Origin: Catenovulum sp. 2E275
Lineage (GTDB): Bacteria > Pseudomonadota > Gammaproteobacteria > Enterobacterales > Alteromonadaceae
Assembly: GCF_025515275.1 (NCBI RefSeq)
Contig: NZ_JAOPFU010000029.1
Span: 1-54,489, forward strand
Length of the DNA: 54,489 nt
Direction: 5' to 3'
In this document: positions 19,352-29,720 of the stretch, piece by piece
Layout: every line of letters starts with the position of its first letter
How positions within the stretch are numbered: position 1 is the stretch's first letter
Notes under the pieces: model-generated
What the model was told of the DNA's origin: nothing
Database searches by the model: none
Seen by the model: the letters and a program-made list of their open reading frames with translations, nothing else
Made by a program: the position numbers and the translations under genes

Positions 19352-21508
19352 ATGATTTACAGTGGCCAAAACATCAAGCTCAATCAGCTTGATAACCAGC
19401 TAGCCGAATTAGTTTTGGACTCAGCCAGCTCAGTGAACAAGTTTGACCAAACCACTTTAGCTGAATTTGAAACGGCTTTAGTTCAGGCTCAGCAAGCAAA
19501 TGTAAAAGGTTTATTGATCCGCAGCGAAAAACCAGCATTTATTGTTGGTGCTGACATTACAGAGTTTTTAGGCAAATTTAAACTACCGATTGAAGAGTTA
19601 GGTAAATGGTTAAAACATGCAACCGATATTTTTGATTTATTAGAAGATTTACCTTTTCCGACAGTGAGCGCAATTAATGGTTATGCATTAGGTGGCGGCT
19701 GTGAAGCTATTTTAGCAACAGATTATCGAATTGCAGATAATACCGCTCGTATTGGTTTACCTGAAGTAAAACTGGGGATTATGCCCGGATTTGGCGGCAC
19801 AGTTAGAATGTCGCGTTTAATTGGTGCGGATAACGCAATGAAAGTTATCACCACTGGGCAAGAACAGAATGCCAAACAATGTTTAGATCTAGGCATTGTC
19901 GATGCTGTTATTGATACGCAAGATAAAACTGAGCTGCATCAGGCAGCGCTTGAATGTTTACAAAAAGCAGCAAGTGGTGAGTTTAACTGGCAGGCTAAAC
20001 GTGCACCGAAACTCACAGCATTAAAATTATCGGCAACTGAGCGAGCAATGAGCTTTAACTTAGCCAAAGCTATGGTATTTCAGCAAGCTGGAAAACATTA
20101 TCCGGCACCTATGATGGCAGTTAATACGATAGAAGCTGGCGCCGAATTGAGCCGCAGCGAAGCCATGCTAATTGAAAATAAAAACTTTATTAAGTTGACG
20201 CAAACACCTCAAGCCAGAGCATTGGTTGGTGTATTTTTAGCCGATCAACAAATAAAAAGTCGGGCAAAACAATTAAGCAAAAATGTAGAGCCACCAGCAC
20301 AAGCCGGTATTTTAGGTGCAGGCATTATGGGTGGCGGTATTGCTTATCAATCGGCTTATAAAGGTATTGGCGTTTATTTAAAAGATATTAATCAAGCCGC
20401 TTTAGATCTAGGCATTACCACAGCAGCCCAGCTTCTGCATAAACAGGTTGAACGCGGAAAACTTACACCCGAGGCCATGTTATCAACACTGACCAGTATC
20501 AAACCTAGCTTAGAAGACAATGTTTTAAAACAGACGGATATTATCGTTGAGGCCGTAGTAGAACGTGCAGATATAAAGCAGCAAGTGCTTCAACAAACAG
20601 AAGCTGTGATAAACGACGACTGTATTTTAGCGTCAAATACTTCAACTATTTCAATTACTGAGTTAGCTAAATCACTGAAACGTCCTGAGCAATTTTGTGG
20701 AATGCACTTTTTTAATCCGGTTCATCGTATGCCTTTAGTTGAAGTGATTAGAGGACAACAAACTTCTGAACAAACCATAGCCAAAGTAGTTGCTTATGCC
20801 AGCAAAATGGGTAAATCAGCAATTGTAGTTAATGATTGCCCCGGCTTTTTTGTTAACCGGGTTTTATTCCCTTATTTAGCGGCATTTAATCAGCTATTAA
20901 CCGACGGTGCTGATTTTATTCAAGTAGATAAAGTGATGGAAAAACAATTTGGCTGGCCAATGGGACCTGCTTATTTGTTAGATGTAATTGGCTTAGATAC
21001 AGCGCTACATGCCCAAAAAGTAATGGCACAGGGGTTCCCACAACGTATGCCGTTACCCGAGCTAAACTTGCTAGAAAAACTCAATCAGGCAAATCGTTTA
21101 GGGCAAAAAACCAAACAAGGTTTTTATCAATACCAAAAAGATAAAAAAGGCAAACTGCAAAAACAAACAGATGAATTTGTTCACCAGCTATTGGCCGATC
21201 ATCAAATAAAACCACAAAGCTTTTCAGATGAAGACATTATCAACCGTTTAATGCTTCCGATGTTAAATGAAACCCTGCGCTGCTATCACGAAGGCATAGT
21301 TGAAAATGCAGAAGCGGCTGATATGGCGCTGATTTATGGTTTAGGTTTCCCACCATTTAGAGGTGGTGCATTCAGATATATCGAAAACATTGGACTGGAT
21401 AATCTAATCAAACAGGCAGAACAACTTGCTGATTTAGGTGCTTTGTATCAATTACCGGATGAAGTAACCCAAAAAGCCGGACAAAACTTTACCTATTTAG
21501 CGAATTAA
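19352..21508 (+). CDS. fadB: Fatty acid oxidation complex alpha subunit FadB
   Basis: Bifunctional enoyl-CoA hydratase and 3-hydroxyacyl-CoA dehydrogenase (with isomerase activity) of aerobic beta-oxidation. 718 residues. The N-terminal crotonase domain has ALGGGCEAILATDYRIA with catalytic Glu118 and Glu138. The NAD-binding motif GILGAGIMGGGIAY starts near residue 318, and the dehydrogenase His lies in FCGMHFFNPVHRMPLVE. AGGAG precedes the ATG. The length and the MIYSGQNI N-terminus place it with FadB rather than FadJ. It is followed by fadA at 26 bp, forming the alpha2beta2 complex operon. Confidence 0.96.
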   Translation: MIYSGQNIKLNQLDNQLAELVLDSASSVNKFDQTTLAEFETALVQAQQANVKGLLIRSEKPAFIVGADITEFLGKFKLPIEELGKWLKHATDIFDLLEDLPFPTVSAINGYALGGGCEAILATDYRIADNTARIGLPEVKLGIMPGFGGTVRMSRLIGADNAMKVITTGQEQNAKQCLDLGIVDAVIDTQDKTELHQAALECLQKAASGEFNWQAKRAPKLTALKLSATERAMSFNLAKAMVFQQAGKHYPAPMMAVNTIEAGAELSRSEAMLIENKNFIKLTQTPQARALVGVFLADQQIKSRAKQLSKNVEPPAQAGILGAGIMGGGIAYQSAYKGIGVYLKDINQAALDLGITTAAQLLHKQVERGKLTPEAMLSTLTSIKPSLEDNVLKQTDIIVEAVVERADIKQQVLQQTEAVINDDCILASNTSTISITELAKSLKRPEQFCGMHFFNPVHRMPLVEVIRGQQTSEQTIAKVVAYASKMGKSAIVVNDCPGFFVNRVLFPYLAAFNQLLTDGADFIQVDKVMEKQFGWPMGPAYLLDVIGLDTALHAQKVMAQGFPQRMPLPELNLLEKLNQANRLGQKTKQGFYQYQKDKKGKLQKQTDEFVHQLLADHQIKPQSFSDEDIINRLMLPMLNETLRCYHEGIVENAEAADMALIYGLGFPPFRGGAFRYIENIGLDNLIKQAEQLADLGALYQLPDEVTQKAGQNFTYLAN

Positions 21509-21513
21509 TTTAA

Positions 21514-22710
<1,197 letters not shown>

Positions 22711-22817
22711 CCACACTACTTGTTTTACGACAGTATTTTTAATAAGACTTGTTAAACAACATCAGTCTAACTAATATAGCCATAGTTATAACCTTTCATA
22801 CTGAAACAGGGAATATG

Positions 22818-23564
22818 ATGAAAAAATTATCTTCACTAAAATACGCAATCGCCGCAGCTTGCCTAGTGGCAGGAAACGCACAAGCAGATACCATTTTAGG
22901 TTTATACGCAGGTGCTCAATACTGGCAAGTGGAGCCTGATGGAAAATTTGGTAATGCTGAAGACAATCAAGCAACGTTTAATTTTGATGATGAAGCACAA
23001 GGCTCTTTTTATATCGCTTTTGAGCATCCTGTACCGTTAATTCCGAATATTAAATTGCGTCAAACCGAATTAAAAGTAGGTGGCTCAGGTAACGTTAATT
23101 TTGAATTTGACGGAACACAATATAGCGGCAACGCTCAAGTTGATGCCGATTTATCAAATACTGACTTAATCTTGTATTATGAAATACTAGATAATGGCTT
23201 AGCCAGCATTGATTTTGGTGTAACCGTTAAAAATATTGATGGTGAAATTGTTGTTAGCGATGAAAATGACAGTTCAACAGAGGAAATAAGCGGTTACGTA
23301 CCTATGGGTTATTTAGCGGCTAAAGTTGGTTTACCTTTAACGGGTTTGGCAATTTATGGTGATGTCAGTGTACTTTCAATTGGCGATCATAGTTTAACAG
23401 ATTATCAAGCAGGTTTAGCTTATACTTTTGTTGATAACTTAGCTGTGGATATGAGTGCTCAAATTGGTTATCGCAGCTTTAAATTAGAGTTGGATGATTT
23501 AGATGGTATTTATTCTGACTTAGAGTTTTCTGGCATTTATGGCGGACTTGAAATTCATTTCTAA
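22818..23564 (+). CDS. TIGR04219-type outer-membrane beta-barrel protein
   Basis: 248 residues from ATG 22818 (MKKLSSLKY), which has GGGA five bases upstream. A second ATG immediately before it is too close to that site, and a longer upstream frame lacks a signal. The signal peptide ends at about AQA-DTILG. The mature part, starting LGLYAGAQYWQVEPDGKFG, and alternating hydrophobic strands up to a terminal GGLEIHF match the TIGR04219 family of small outer-membrane barrels. No function is known for the family. It stands between fadA and a convergent lipoprotein gene and has its own promoter region. Confidence 0.85.
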   Translation: MKKLSSLKYAIAAACLVAGNAQADTILGLYAGAQYWQVEPDGKFGNAEDNQATFNFDDEAQGSFYIAFEHPVPLIPNIKLRQTELKVGGSGNVNFEFDGTQYSGNAQVDADLSNTDLILYYEILDNGLASIDFGVTVKNIDGEIVVSDENDSSTEEISGYVPMGYLAAKVGLPLTGLAIYGDVSVLSIGDHSLTDYQAGLAYTFVDNLAVDMSAQIGYRSFKLELDDLDGIYSDLEFSGIYGGLEIHF

Positions 23565-23608
23565 TTAAGAAATTCGTTAACCCAATCTGATTTAATGAAA
23601 TGAATCAA

Positions 23609-23632
23609 CAAAAGCAGCTTAGGCTGCTTTTG
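23609..23632. terminator. Bidirectional terminator
   Basis: CAAAAGCAGC pairs with GCTGCTTTTG around TTAG; a TTTT run follows on the plus strand and an interrupted T-run on the minus. It separates the convergent barrel and TPR lipoprotein genes. Confidence 0.85.
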
Positions 23633-23651
23633 TTTTATGCTGAATAAGAGG

Positions 23652-24944
23652 CTATTGAAATCTATAATCAGATAATAATTGAGCGGTTTTTTCTGTTATT
23701 TGATTAATTAAAGCAGACTTTTCATTTTGCTCAGCAACTAATTTAGCTTTAACCAAGTATTCTATTTTTTCCGCAACACCAGCCGCCTGCTCCGCTTTGA
23801 CTAAAAAGTTTTCAGCGTTTGGGCTTTCCTCCACCTTTAAGCTTTTATCTATCTCAGTTTTACTGGCAACTAATTTAGTTTTTAGCTCAGTGTTATCCGG
23901 CATTATTTGACTCATTAAATCAAACCAAAAATAGGCGTTGGCATACTTTTGCTGAATAAAAAAGTTATCCGCTCTGGCATTTATCCTAGCCGATAAAAAC
24001 ATTTTTAATGCATTAAGCTGAACCGCATTTTTAGCAAAGTTGTAGTTTTTTGCTTCCTGATAGCCTAAATAAGCTTTATATAAGTAACCATCGGCTAAAT
24101 AACCATTGCTTTTACTAATAATTGTAAGCTCTTTATTTACTTTTATCCGTTTGATTTTAGATAAAATATTGCGGTTATTGGGCGAGTAGTTTAATGCTTT
24201 ATTGTATAAAGCCTCTGCTTTTTGCCACTGTTTTTTCTTTTCTGCTTTGCCAGCCTGAGCAATATAATATTCTTTACTGTTTCGTATTTTAATCTGCTCA
24301 AGCAATAGTTGAGCCTGCTCATTACCTGCATCTAATGCTAATATCTGCTCTGCCTGTGTTTTAGCTTGCGAAAATTGAGCTTGATTCAACGCCTGTTTAG
24401 CATTAATCAAATAGGCGTTTACAGCTTGAGTTTGGGTTTGTTTTAGAACAGACTCACTTTGGCGATAATTTGGATAAAAAACTTGTAATCCCTGCAACAA
24501 TTCAATTGCCTCAGCCCAGTTCTGCTGCGCAATTTGAGATTGGGCTGATTCAAACGCATTTTGCGCTTTTGCGTTAAAATGAACTCTTTGCTGTTTTAAT
24601 TGGGTATAAAATTGATTTGCTGTACTTTGATCTATTTTTTCAACTTTTTTAATTGCCGCTATAGCAGTATTAAAATCATTAATATGTGAGGCCTCTCCCG
24701 CTAATACATTTTGCACAGGCGCAATAATTTGTTTAATCATCAAGCCTTGTACTTGAGCTAACTTAGCCTGATAAGCAGCGTTGTTTGGTTCTTTTTCAAG
24801 CGCTTGTTCAAAATAATGAATTGCCTGCTGATAATTTTGCTGCTCGGCCAACTGCAAGCCCTGCTCGTATTCCGCTTGTCCGTTAATAACACAGGCAGTC
24901 AACAGGGTTAAGATAAGTGCAGAGAAAGCCAACTTGGTTTTCAT
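23652..24944 (-). CDS. TPR-repeat lipoprotein
   Basis: 430 residues. The lipobox LTAC gives lipidated Cys18. It is followed at once by tetratricopeptide-like repeats: one at about residues 24-57 (YEQGLQLAEQQNYQQAIHYF...ALEKEPNN) and others at about 130-165, 170-205 and 225-260. The C-terminal part is helical and rich in Gln, Lys and Ala. It is probably an envelope protein mediating protein-protein contacts. I do not recognise a named family. It is monocistronic, with a promoter in 24945-25171 and a terminator at 23609-23632. Confidence 0.85.
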   Translation of the reverse strand: MKTKLAFSALILTLLTACVINGQAEYEQGLQLAEQQNYQQAIHYFEQALEKEPNNAAYQAKLAQVQGLMIKQIIAPVQNVLAGEASHINDFNTAIAAIKKVEKIDQSTANQFYTQLKQQRVHFNAKAQNAFESAQSQIAQQNWAEAIELLQGLQVFYPNYRQSESVLKQTQTQAVNAYLINAKQALNQAQFSQAKTQAEQILALDAGNEQAQLLLEQIKIRNSKEYYIAQAGKAEKKKQWQKAEALYNKALNYSPNNRNILSKIKRIKVNKELTIISKSNGYLADGYLYKAYLGYQEAKNYNFAKNAVQLNALKMFLSARINARADNFFIQQKYANAYFWFDLMSQIMPDNTELKTKLVASKTEIDKSLKVEESPNAENFLVKAEQAAGVAEKIEYLVKAKLVAEQNEKSALINQITEKTAQLLSDYRFQ

Positions 24945-25076
24945 TATAACTCCAAGAAAATGTCAATTAGATATTTAGCCAAAACTCAAGATAACAAATT
25001 ATTTTTAGCATTTTGGCTATTTAAAATTCGGGCTGAATTATACCGATTGTGAGGCGAATGTCTGTCTTGAAAATAA

Positions 25077-25121
25077 AAAACAGCCAATGCCTTAACAGTT
25101 TTGCTAAAGAATTGGCTGTTT
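25077..25121 (-). terminator. Rho-independent terminator of crp
   Basis: On the minus strand AAACAGCCAAT pairs with ATTGGCTGTTT around a 22-base loop, followed by a U-run (TTTTTT). The loop is longer than usual and can form a small inner stem (CTTTAGC / GTTAAGG, imperfect). It lies 50 bp after the crp stop. Confidence 0.75.
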
Positions 25122-25171
25122 CAAAAAGGATGAATCCCCTAAAGATTGCTCTCAGGTTGTATCAAAATAAA

Positions 25172-25807
25172 TTAACGGGTTCCGTAGATAACCATAGTTT
25201 TGCCATGTGCTTCAATTAACCCTTGTTCTTCAAGGTTTTTCAAAACACGACCAACCATTTCACGTGAACAGCCTACAATTCGGCCAAGTTCCTGACGGGT
25301 AATTTTAATTTGCATACCATCAGGGTGAGTCATGGCGTCTGGCTGCTTACATAAATCTAATAAAGTAGCAGCTACACGGCCAGTTACATCTAAAAAGGCT
25401 AAATCTACAACTTTTCGTGATGTTTCTCTTAACCTTAATGCTAATTGGCTAGATACTCTAAATAAAATATCTGGATTTTCTTTGCAAAGGCGTCTGAATT
25501 TTTCATAACTAATTTCAGCAACTTCGCATTCGCTTCTAGCTTTTACGGAAGCACTGCGGGCTTGTTGCTCATCAAACAAGCCCATTTCACCATAAAATTC
25601 ACCAGGATTTAAATACGCTAATACAAGCTCTCGACCTTCTTCGCCTTCCATAGTGACAGAAACTGAACCATCTAATAATAAATAAAGTGATTTAGGTTCG
25701 TCACCCGCATGAATTATTGTACTTTTTGCTGGGTATCTTTGGCGGTTACAATGCTTAATAAAAGCTTGTAATTGTTCATCATTTGCTACATGAAAAGGTA
25801 TGCTCAT
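25172..25807 (-). CDS. crp: cAMP receptor protein (CRP)
   Basis: Global transcription regulator that binds cAMP. 211 residues, matching E. coli CRP (210). The cyclic-nucleotide-binding domain has [22 protein letters not shown] at about 72-93 (Glu and Arg contacting cAMP), a long dimerisation helix, then the helix-turn-helix [21 protein letters not shown] with the DNA-contacting Arg and Glu. The ending [11 protein letters not shown] is almost that of enteric CRP. The CHASE2 cyclase at 45021 is a possible local cAMP source (inference). Confidence 0.97.
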   Translation of the reverse strand: MSIPFHVANDEQLQAFIKHCNRQRYPAKSTIIHAGDEPKSLYLLLDGSVSVTMEGEEGRELVLAYLNPGEFYGEMGLFDEQQARSASVKARSECEVAEISYEKFRRLCKENPDILFRVSSQLALRLRETSRKVVDLAFLDVTGRVAATLLDLCKQPDAMTHPDGMQIKITRQELGRIVGCSREMVGRVLKNLEEQGLIEAHGKTMVIYGTR

Positions 25808-26159
25808 AACAAGTTCTCTTATTGTTTGAATTATTCATACCCAAGCATCTTTGAGTGGCTGGGGTATACAAATTTAACTTACTCTTTTATACAAATACAA
25901 GTTTATTACTTAAACGCAATGTTATTTTTATAAAAACGAGCATTAGTACTATTTTTATCGCTCAATAGATCTTTTCTATGCTAAATTAATTCTGCAAGTC
26001 ATAAAAGTAATATAGACTCGCAATATACTTATGGTTGTGAGAAAGTATTATACGATCCTGTTTTAATTACAAAACTTATCAATTTCTAACCAAATCGCTC
26101 AAGGTAGTTGCACTTTCAATTAAAATAAAGTGCAGAGCAAATATACACTAGGAGTTTAT
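25808..26159. other. Divergent crp / mscS intergenic region
   Basis: About 350 bp, AT-rich. It contains a hairpin repeat at 25837-25867 (annotated separately) close to the crp start. A TGTGA half-site occurs at about 26035-26040, without a matching TCACA arm. No clear promoter can be assigned. Confidence 0.5.
25837..25867. repeat. Dispersed TATACCCAAGC-type hairpin repeat, copy 1
   Basis: ATACCCAAGC (25837-25846) and GCTGGGGTAT (25858-25867) form a 10-bp inverted repeat with one mismatch around an 11-base loop. The same core recurs at 34558, 44971 and 54363. Confidence 0.6.
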
Positions 26160-26999
26160 ATGGAAACTGTCACTACATGGTTTGAAGATAATCAAGCCCT
26201 TTTACTCAGCTATGCAATCAGTTTAATTACCGCAATTTTAATCCTGTGGATTGGTTTTAAAATTGCTCGCCTTGTTTCATCAAGCGTCAGCAAGATGTTA
26301 CAAAAAAAATCTATTGACCCAGCTGTTTCATCTTTCATTGCCAGTATAGTTCATGCTTTAGTAGCTGCCGCTGTAATTATTGCCTCATTAAGCCATGTTG
26401 GTGTGCAAACCGCTACTTTTGTTGCCATATTAGGTGCTGCTGGTTTAGCTATCGGTTTATCTCTACAAGGCTCATTATCTAATTTTGCTTCTGGTATTTT
26501 AATCACTGTATTTCGTCCATTTAAAGCTGGCGATTTCATTGAAGCTGGCGGCGTAGCTGGTTCAGTTAAAGAGATTCAAATTTTCTCAACGATTATGACA
26601 ACCCCTGACAATAAATATGTTGTTGTACCAAATGCTCAAATTACAGGTAGCCCAATTACTAATTACTCTCGCCATGATACCCGCCGTTTAGATATGGTAG
26701 TTGGAGTTTCATACTCAGCAGACTTACAACAAACTGAGACCCTGCTAAAAAATATTTTAGATTCGCACCCAAATGTTTTAAAAGAGCCTGGTTATACCGT
26801 AGCAGTGAGTGAGCTAGCCTCATCATCAGTTAATTTTGTGGTACGCCCTTGGGTAAAAACATCTGATTTCTGGCCAACTAAATTTGAATTAAACAAAACG
26901 ATTAAACAAGAACTGGACAAGGCTGGTATTGGTATCCCATTCCCACAAATGGATGTTCACTTGTTTAAACAAGATTCTGAAAAGAAAGAAGATAAATAA
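26160..26999 (+). CDS. mscS: Small-conductance mechanosensitive channel MscS
   Basis: Inner-membrane channel opening on hypo-osmotic shock. ATG 26160 is used because AGGAG lies 6 bases upstream; an in-frame codon at 26130 adds ten residues without a ribosome-binding site. It has 279 residues, with three membrane helices within the first 125. TM3 carries the Gly/Ala-rich packing run ILGAAGLAIGLSLQGSLSNFASG. The cytoplasmic cage follows, with the FRPFKAGDFIE and VPNAQITGSPITNYS motifs. It is followed after 25 bp by a DUF481 gene, probably co-transcribed. Confidence 0.95.
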   Translation: METVTTWFEDNQALLLSYAISLITAILILWIGFKIARLVSSSVSKMLQKKSIDPAVSSFIASIVHALVAAAVIIASLSHVGVQTATFVAILGAAGLAIGLSLQGSLSNFASGILITVFRPFKAGDFIEAGGVAGSVKEIQIFSTIMTTPDNKYVVVPNAQITGSPITNYSRHDTRRLDMVVGVSYSADLQQTETLLKNILDSHPNVLKEPGYTVAVSELASSSVNFVVRPWVKTSDFWPTKFELNKTIKQELDKAGIGIPFPQMDVHLFKQDSEKKEDK

Positions 27000-27024
27000 G
27001 CAGTAAAAGAGGAAATATAAATTA

Positions 27025-27780
27025 ATGAAATTACTTAAACTAGCGTGCTTAAGTAGTCTTGCATGTGCAGTATTTACTGCGCATGCTGCAGAACCTTTAA
27101 CAGCAGAAGTCGAATTAGGGGTAATTGCTACTTCAGGGAATACTGAAAGTACATCTTTAAAAGGTAAGCTGAAAATTACCCAAGAACTTGAAAATTGGAA
27201 AAATAATTATCAACTAGATACTTTATATAAAAAAGATGAAGTTACTGTTGAAGACGATGCGGGTAATGATGTAACCGAAGAACAAACAACCGCACAAAAG
27301 CTGTTTGTTTCTGCTCAAGGTGATTATAAGCTTAATGATGAACATGCAGCTTTATTTATTTATGGCTCATATACAGATGATAGATTCAGTGGTTATGATT
27401 ACCAAAGTGTAGTAGCGGCTGGTTACACTGATCAATTGTTTACAACTACCAACTCGTTTTTAAAATATGATATTGGTCCTGGTTATACATTTAATGAGAC
27501 TGATGACGGCGAAAAAAATGAATCCGCCATTGTACGCCTGGCGGCTGAGTATCAGTATAAATTAAGTGCCAATGCTAAGTTTTCTCAACTATTGAGTACA
27601 GAAGCTGCTTTAGAAAGTAGTGAAAATACCCGAACTAAGTCAGAAACGTCTGTTTCTGCTAATTTGATGGGAAATCTTAGTATGAAAGCGGCTTATACTG
27701 TTATTCATAATAGTGAAGTACCAGCTAATAAAGAGAAAACAGATACAATGACAAGTGTTACGCTTGTTTATATCTTTTAA
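27025..27780 (+). CDS. DUF481 outer-membrane protein (YdiY-like)
   Basis: 251 residues with a signal peptide (cleaved after TAHA, about residue 22). It begins VELGVIATSGNTESTSLKGKLK, the hallmark of the DUF481 family, followed by barrel-like strands and a C-terminal SVTLVYIF ending in Phe, as outer-membrane proteins do. E. coli YdiY is annotated as salt-induced. Pairing with mscS suggests a shared osmotic context, which is an inference from position only. Confidence 0.88.
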   Translation: MKLLKLACLSSLACAVFTAHAAEPLTAEVELGVIATSGNTESTSLKGKLKITQELENWKNNYQLDTLYKKDEVTVEDDAGNDVTEEQTTAQKLFVSAQGDYKLNDEHAALFIYGSYTDDRFSGYDYQSVVAAGYTDQLFTTTNSFLKYDIGPGYTFNETDDGEKNESAIVRLAAEYQYKLSANAKFSQLLSTEAALESSENTRTKSETSVSANLMGNLSMKAAYTVIHNSEVPANKEKTDTMTSVTLVYIF

Positions 27781-27800
27781 TTCGCCAAAATAGCATATCT

Positions 27801-27837
27801 AAGCCAAACCTCCGTTTGGCTTTTCTTTCTTTTTTCA
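27801..27837 (+). terminator. Rho-independent terminator of mscS-DUF481
   Basis: AAGCCAAAC pairs with GTTTGGCTT around CTCC, followed by a T-rich run (TTCTTTCTTTTTT). Confidence 0.92.
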
Positions 27838-28024
27838 ATCATTATCACTCAATAAAACGCCAAACAATCAATTATAATTTTTATTATTGATTGTATTAAA
27901 TTTTATGCATATTTATTTTGCAATATGAGCAATGTTCATTTTATAATCAAAAGCATATAAAGTAAGACTTTTAATTTACAGTGACGTAACTAAAAGCTAA
28001 TAATAACTAAAACAAAATCAAACA

Positions 28025-29176
28025 ATGTCACTCAAAAAATTATTTTTTCTGATTACAGTTTACCTTTTGATGTTTCCAATTATGGCTAATGCCAATATTT
28101 TAATTGGATTTTCAGGCTATTATGGACACAATAACAACCTTCTGCGTGATAACAATTCAATATCGACCCATGTTCAATCTCTCAATATAAAATTAGGGTT
28201 TGAACAAAACTGGCGGCTCTACCAATTTAATTGTGCAACGAGCTTGACCGATACTCAGTACCAATCCTCTGAACAAGATAATACCCAACTTAAGCAGTTC
28301 CAATGTTTAAATGAATACAATCCAACTGAAAACCAAAATATTTCGCTCAATTTATCCAGCCAAAATTATGATGAAACCCGCGGTACTGGTATTAGCAGAA
28401 ATAATCCAAACATTTTAAATCAGCCAGATAATCTAACCGACAATCATGCCAAGTTAACCTACCAATACCAAACCAGCCAATCGCAGGGCATAAAATTAGG
28501 TATAGCGCTAGGTCATCAAGATAAACAGTATCGATCTAAACGGCTTATTGCGCTGCAAAATAATCGAACCCAAAATGAATTTGATCTGAGTTTTGGCTAT
28601 TTATTCCAGCAAAATACTTACGGATTTATCCGTTACAGCATTGCAGATAATCAATTTAGTGATGCTCCTAGTCGAGATAACCAAGATCAGATTATCGCAC
28701 TTGGTTTATCTTGGCAGGCAAGTGCGATGACCAGCTTTAAAGCCGAAGCTGGGCAACAAAATAAAAGTTATCAGCAATCTGCTGATACTCAATCTGAATA
28801 TTGGTCACTCAGTGCAAGCTGGTCTCCAAAAACCTATTCAACCTTTACACTAAGTAGCTTCAATCGACAGCAAAGTAGTTTATTAACAGATAGTAATACC
28901 CAACAAAATCAAACGATTAGTTTAAACTGGCAGCATCAATGGAGTAGCCAACTGTCTAGCCGAGTATTGTTATCTACCCAAAAAATAGAGCAACTTGCAG
29001 TTAATAATCGACAAGAACAAAAAGATAGCGCAGGCATCGGCCTTAACTACAAAATTAATTCGATATTGAGTAGCGAACTCAACTGGCAATACGAGAAAAA
29101 TCAGGACAACTTAAACCAACTCGATTACCAGCAGCAAATTATTGGGTTAAGTTTAAAAGTTGAGTGGGCCAGTTAA
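28025..29176 (+). CDS. Outer-membrane beta-barrel of a polysaccharide export locus
   Basis: 383 residues. The signal peptide ends at about ANA (residue 24). The rest consists of regularly alternating strands rich in Gln, Asn and Ser, with strand boundaries such as GIKLGIALGHQDKQY, and finishes with SLKVEW. It has no conserved motif I can name. It overlaps the OPX gene by one base (TAATG). A barrel encoded directly before a short Wza-like protein and a Wzc-like kinase parallels the EpsX/EpsY and WzpX/WzpS pairs of Myxococcus, in which the barrel is the outer-membrane pore. That role is inferred from context. Confidence 0.75.
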   Translation: MSLKKLFFLITVYLLMFPIMANANILIGFSGYYGHNNNLLRDNNSISTHVQSLNIKLGFEQNWRLYQFNCATSLTDTQYQSSEQDNTQLKQFQCLNEYNPTENQNISLNLSSQNYDETRGTGISRNNPNILNQPDNLTDNHAKLTYQYQTSQSQGIKLGIALGHQDKQYRSKRLIALQNNRTQNEFDLSFGYLFQQNTYGFIRYSIADNQFSDAPSRDNQDQIIALGLSWQASAMTSFKAEAGQQNKSYQQSADTQSEYWSLSASWSPKTYSTFTLSSFNRQQSSLLTDSNTQQNQTISLNWQHQWSSQLSSRVLLSTQKIEQLAVNNRQEQKDSAGIGLNYKINSILSSELNWQYEKNQDNLNQLDYQQQIIGLSLKVEWAS

Positions 29177-29718
29177 TGCCAACATTAATTTATTTAGCGC
29201 GACTCATCAGCCTTATTTTTATTATGTTGTGTGGTAACAGCTTGGCGCAAACTAATGAGCAAAAAATTACTGGTTATCAATTATCTGCCGGAGACAGTAT
29301 TAGCATCCATGTTTTTGGGCAGGATGATTTAACGGTAACCGCTAAATTAGATGATAAAGGGCTGATTAATTACCCTTTTATTGGCAGTGTAAAAATAACC
29401 GGTAAAACCACAGAGCAAATTCAGCAAGAGATTAGTTCAAAGCTTAAGCAAGGTTATTTAGTTTCACCTCAGGTGCATGTATTTGTAGCTGAATATCGCC
29501 CATTTTATGTGCATGGTCAGGTGAAAAGACCGGGTGGGTTTGCTTATCAACCGGGTTTAACTGTGGCAATGGCAATTGCACTTGCTGGTGGGCTAACCGA
29601 GCGAGCATCCAGCAGTTGGTTTATTAAACGAGCCACAATTACCGCTGAGTTTGAGGTCACCGAACTGGATTTATTATACCCAGGCGATATTTTAACTGTA
29701 AAGCAAAGCTTTTTTTAA
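29176..29718 (+). CDS. Short OPX (Wza-like) polysaccharide export protein
   Basis: 180 residues from ATG 29176, whose A is also the last base of the upstream stop codon. A GTG four codons earlier is possible. The signal peptide ends at about LAQ (near residue 24); no lipobox Cys is at the cleavage site. The PES domain begins YQLSAGDSISIHVFGQDDL and an SLBB-like segment follows (PFYVHGQVKRPGGFAYQPGLTV, read in two parts). It lacks the C-terminal amphipathic helix with which full-length Wza spans the outer membrane, so it needs a separate pore, presumably the upstream barrel. It ends 2 bp before the kinase gene. Confidence 0.88.
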   Translation: MPTLIYLARLISLIFIMLCGNSLAQTNEQKITGYQLSAGDSISIHVFGQDDLTVTAKLDDKGLINYPFIGSVKITGKTTEQIQQEISSKLKQGYLVSPQVHVFVAEYRPFYVHGQVKRPGGFAYQPGLTVAMAIALAGGLTERASSSWFIKRATITAEFEVTELDLLYPGDILTVKQSFF

Positions 29719-29720
29719 CC

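Noticed and set aside
26030-26060. CRP binding site between crp and mscS
   Set aside because: Only one TGTGA half-site is present; no TCACA at the right spacing.
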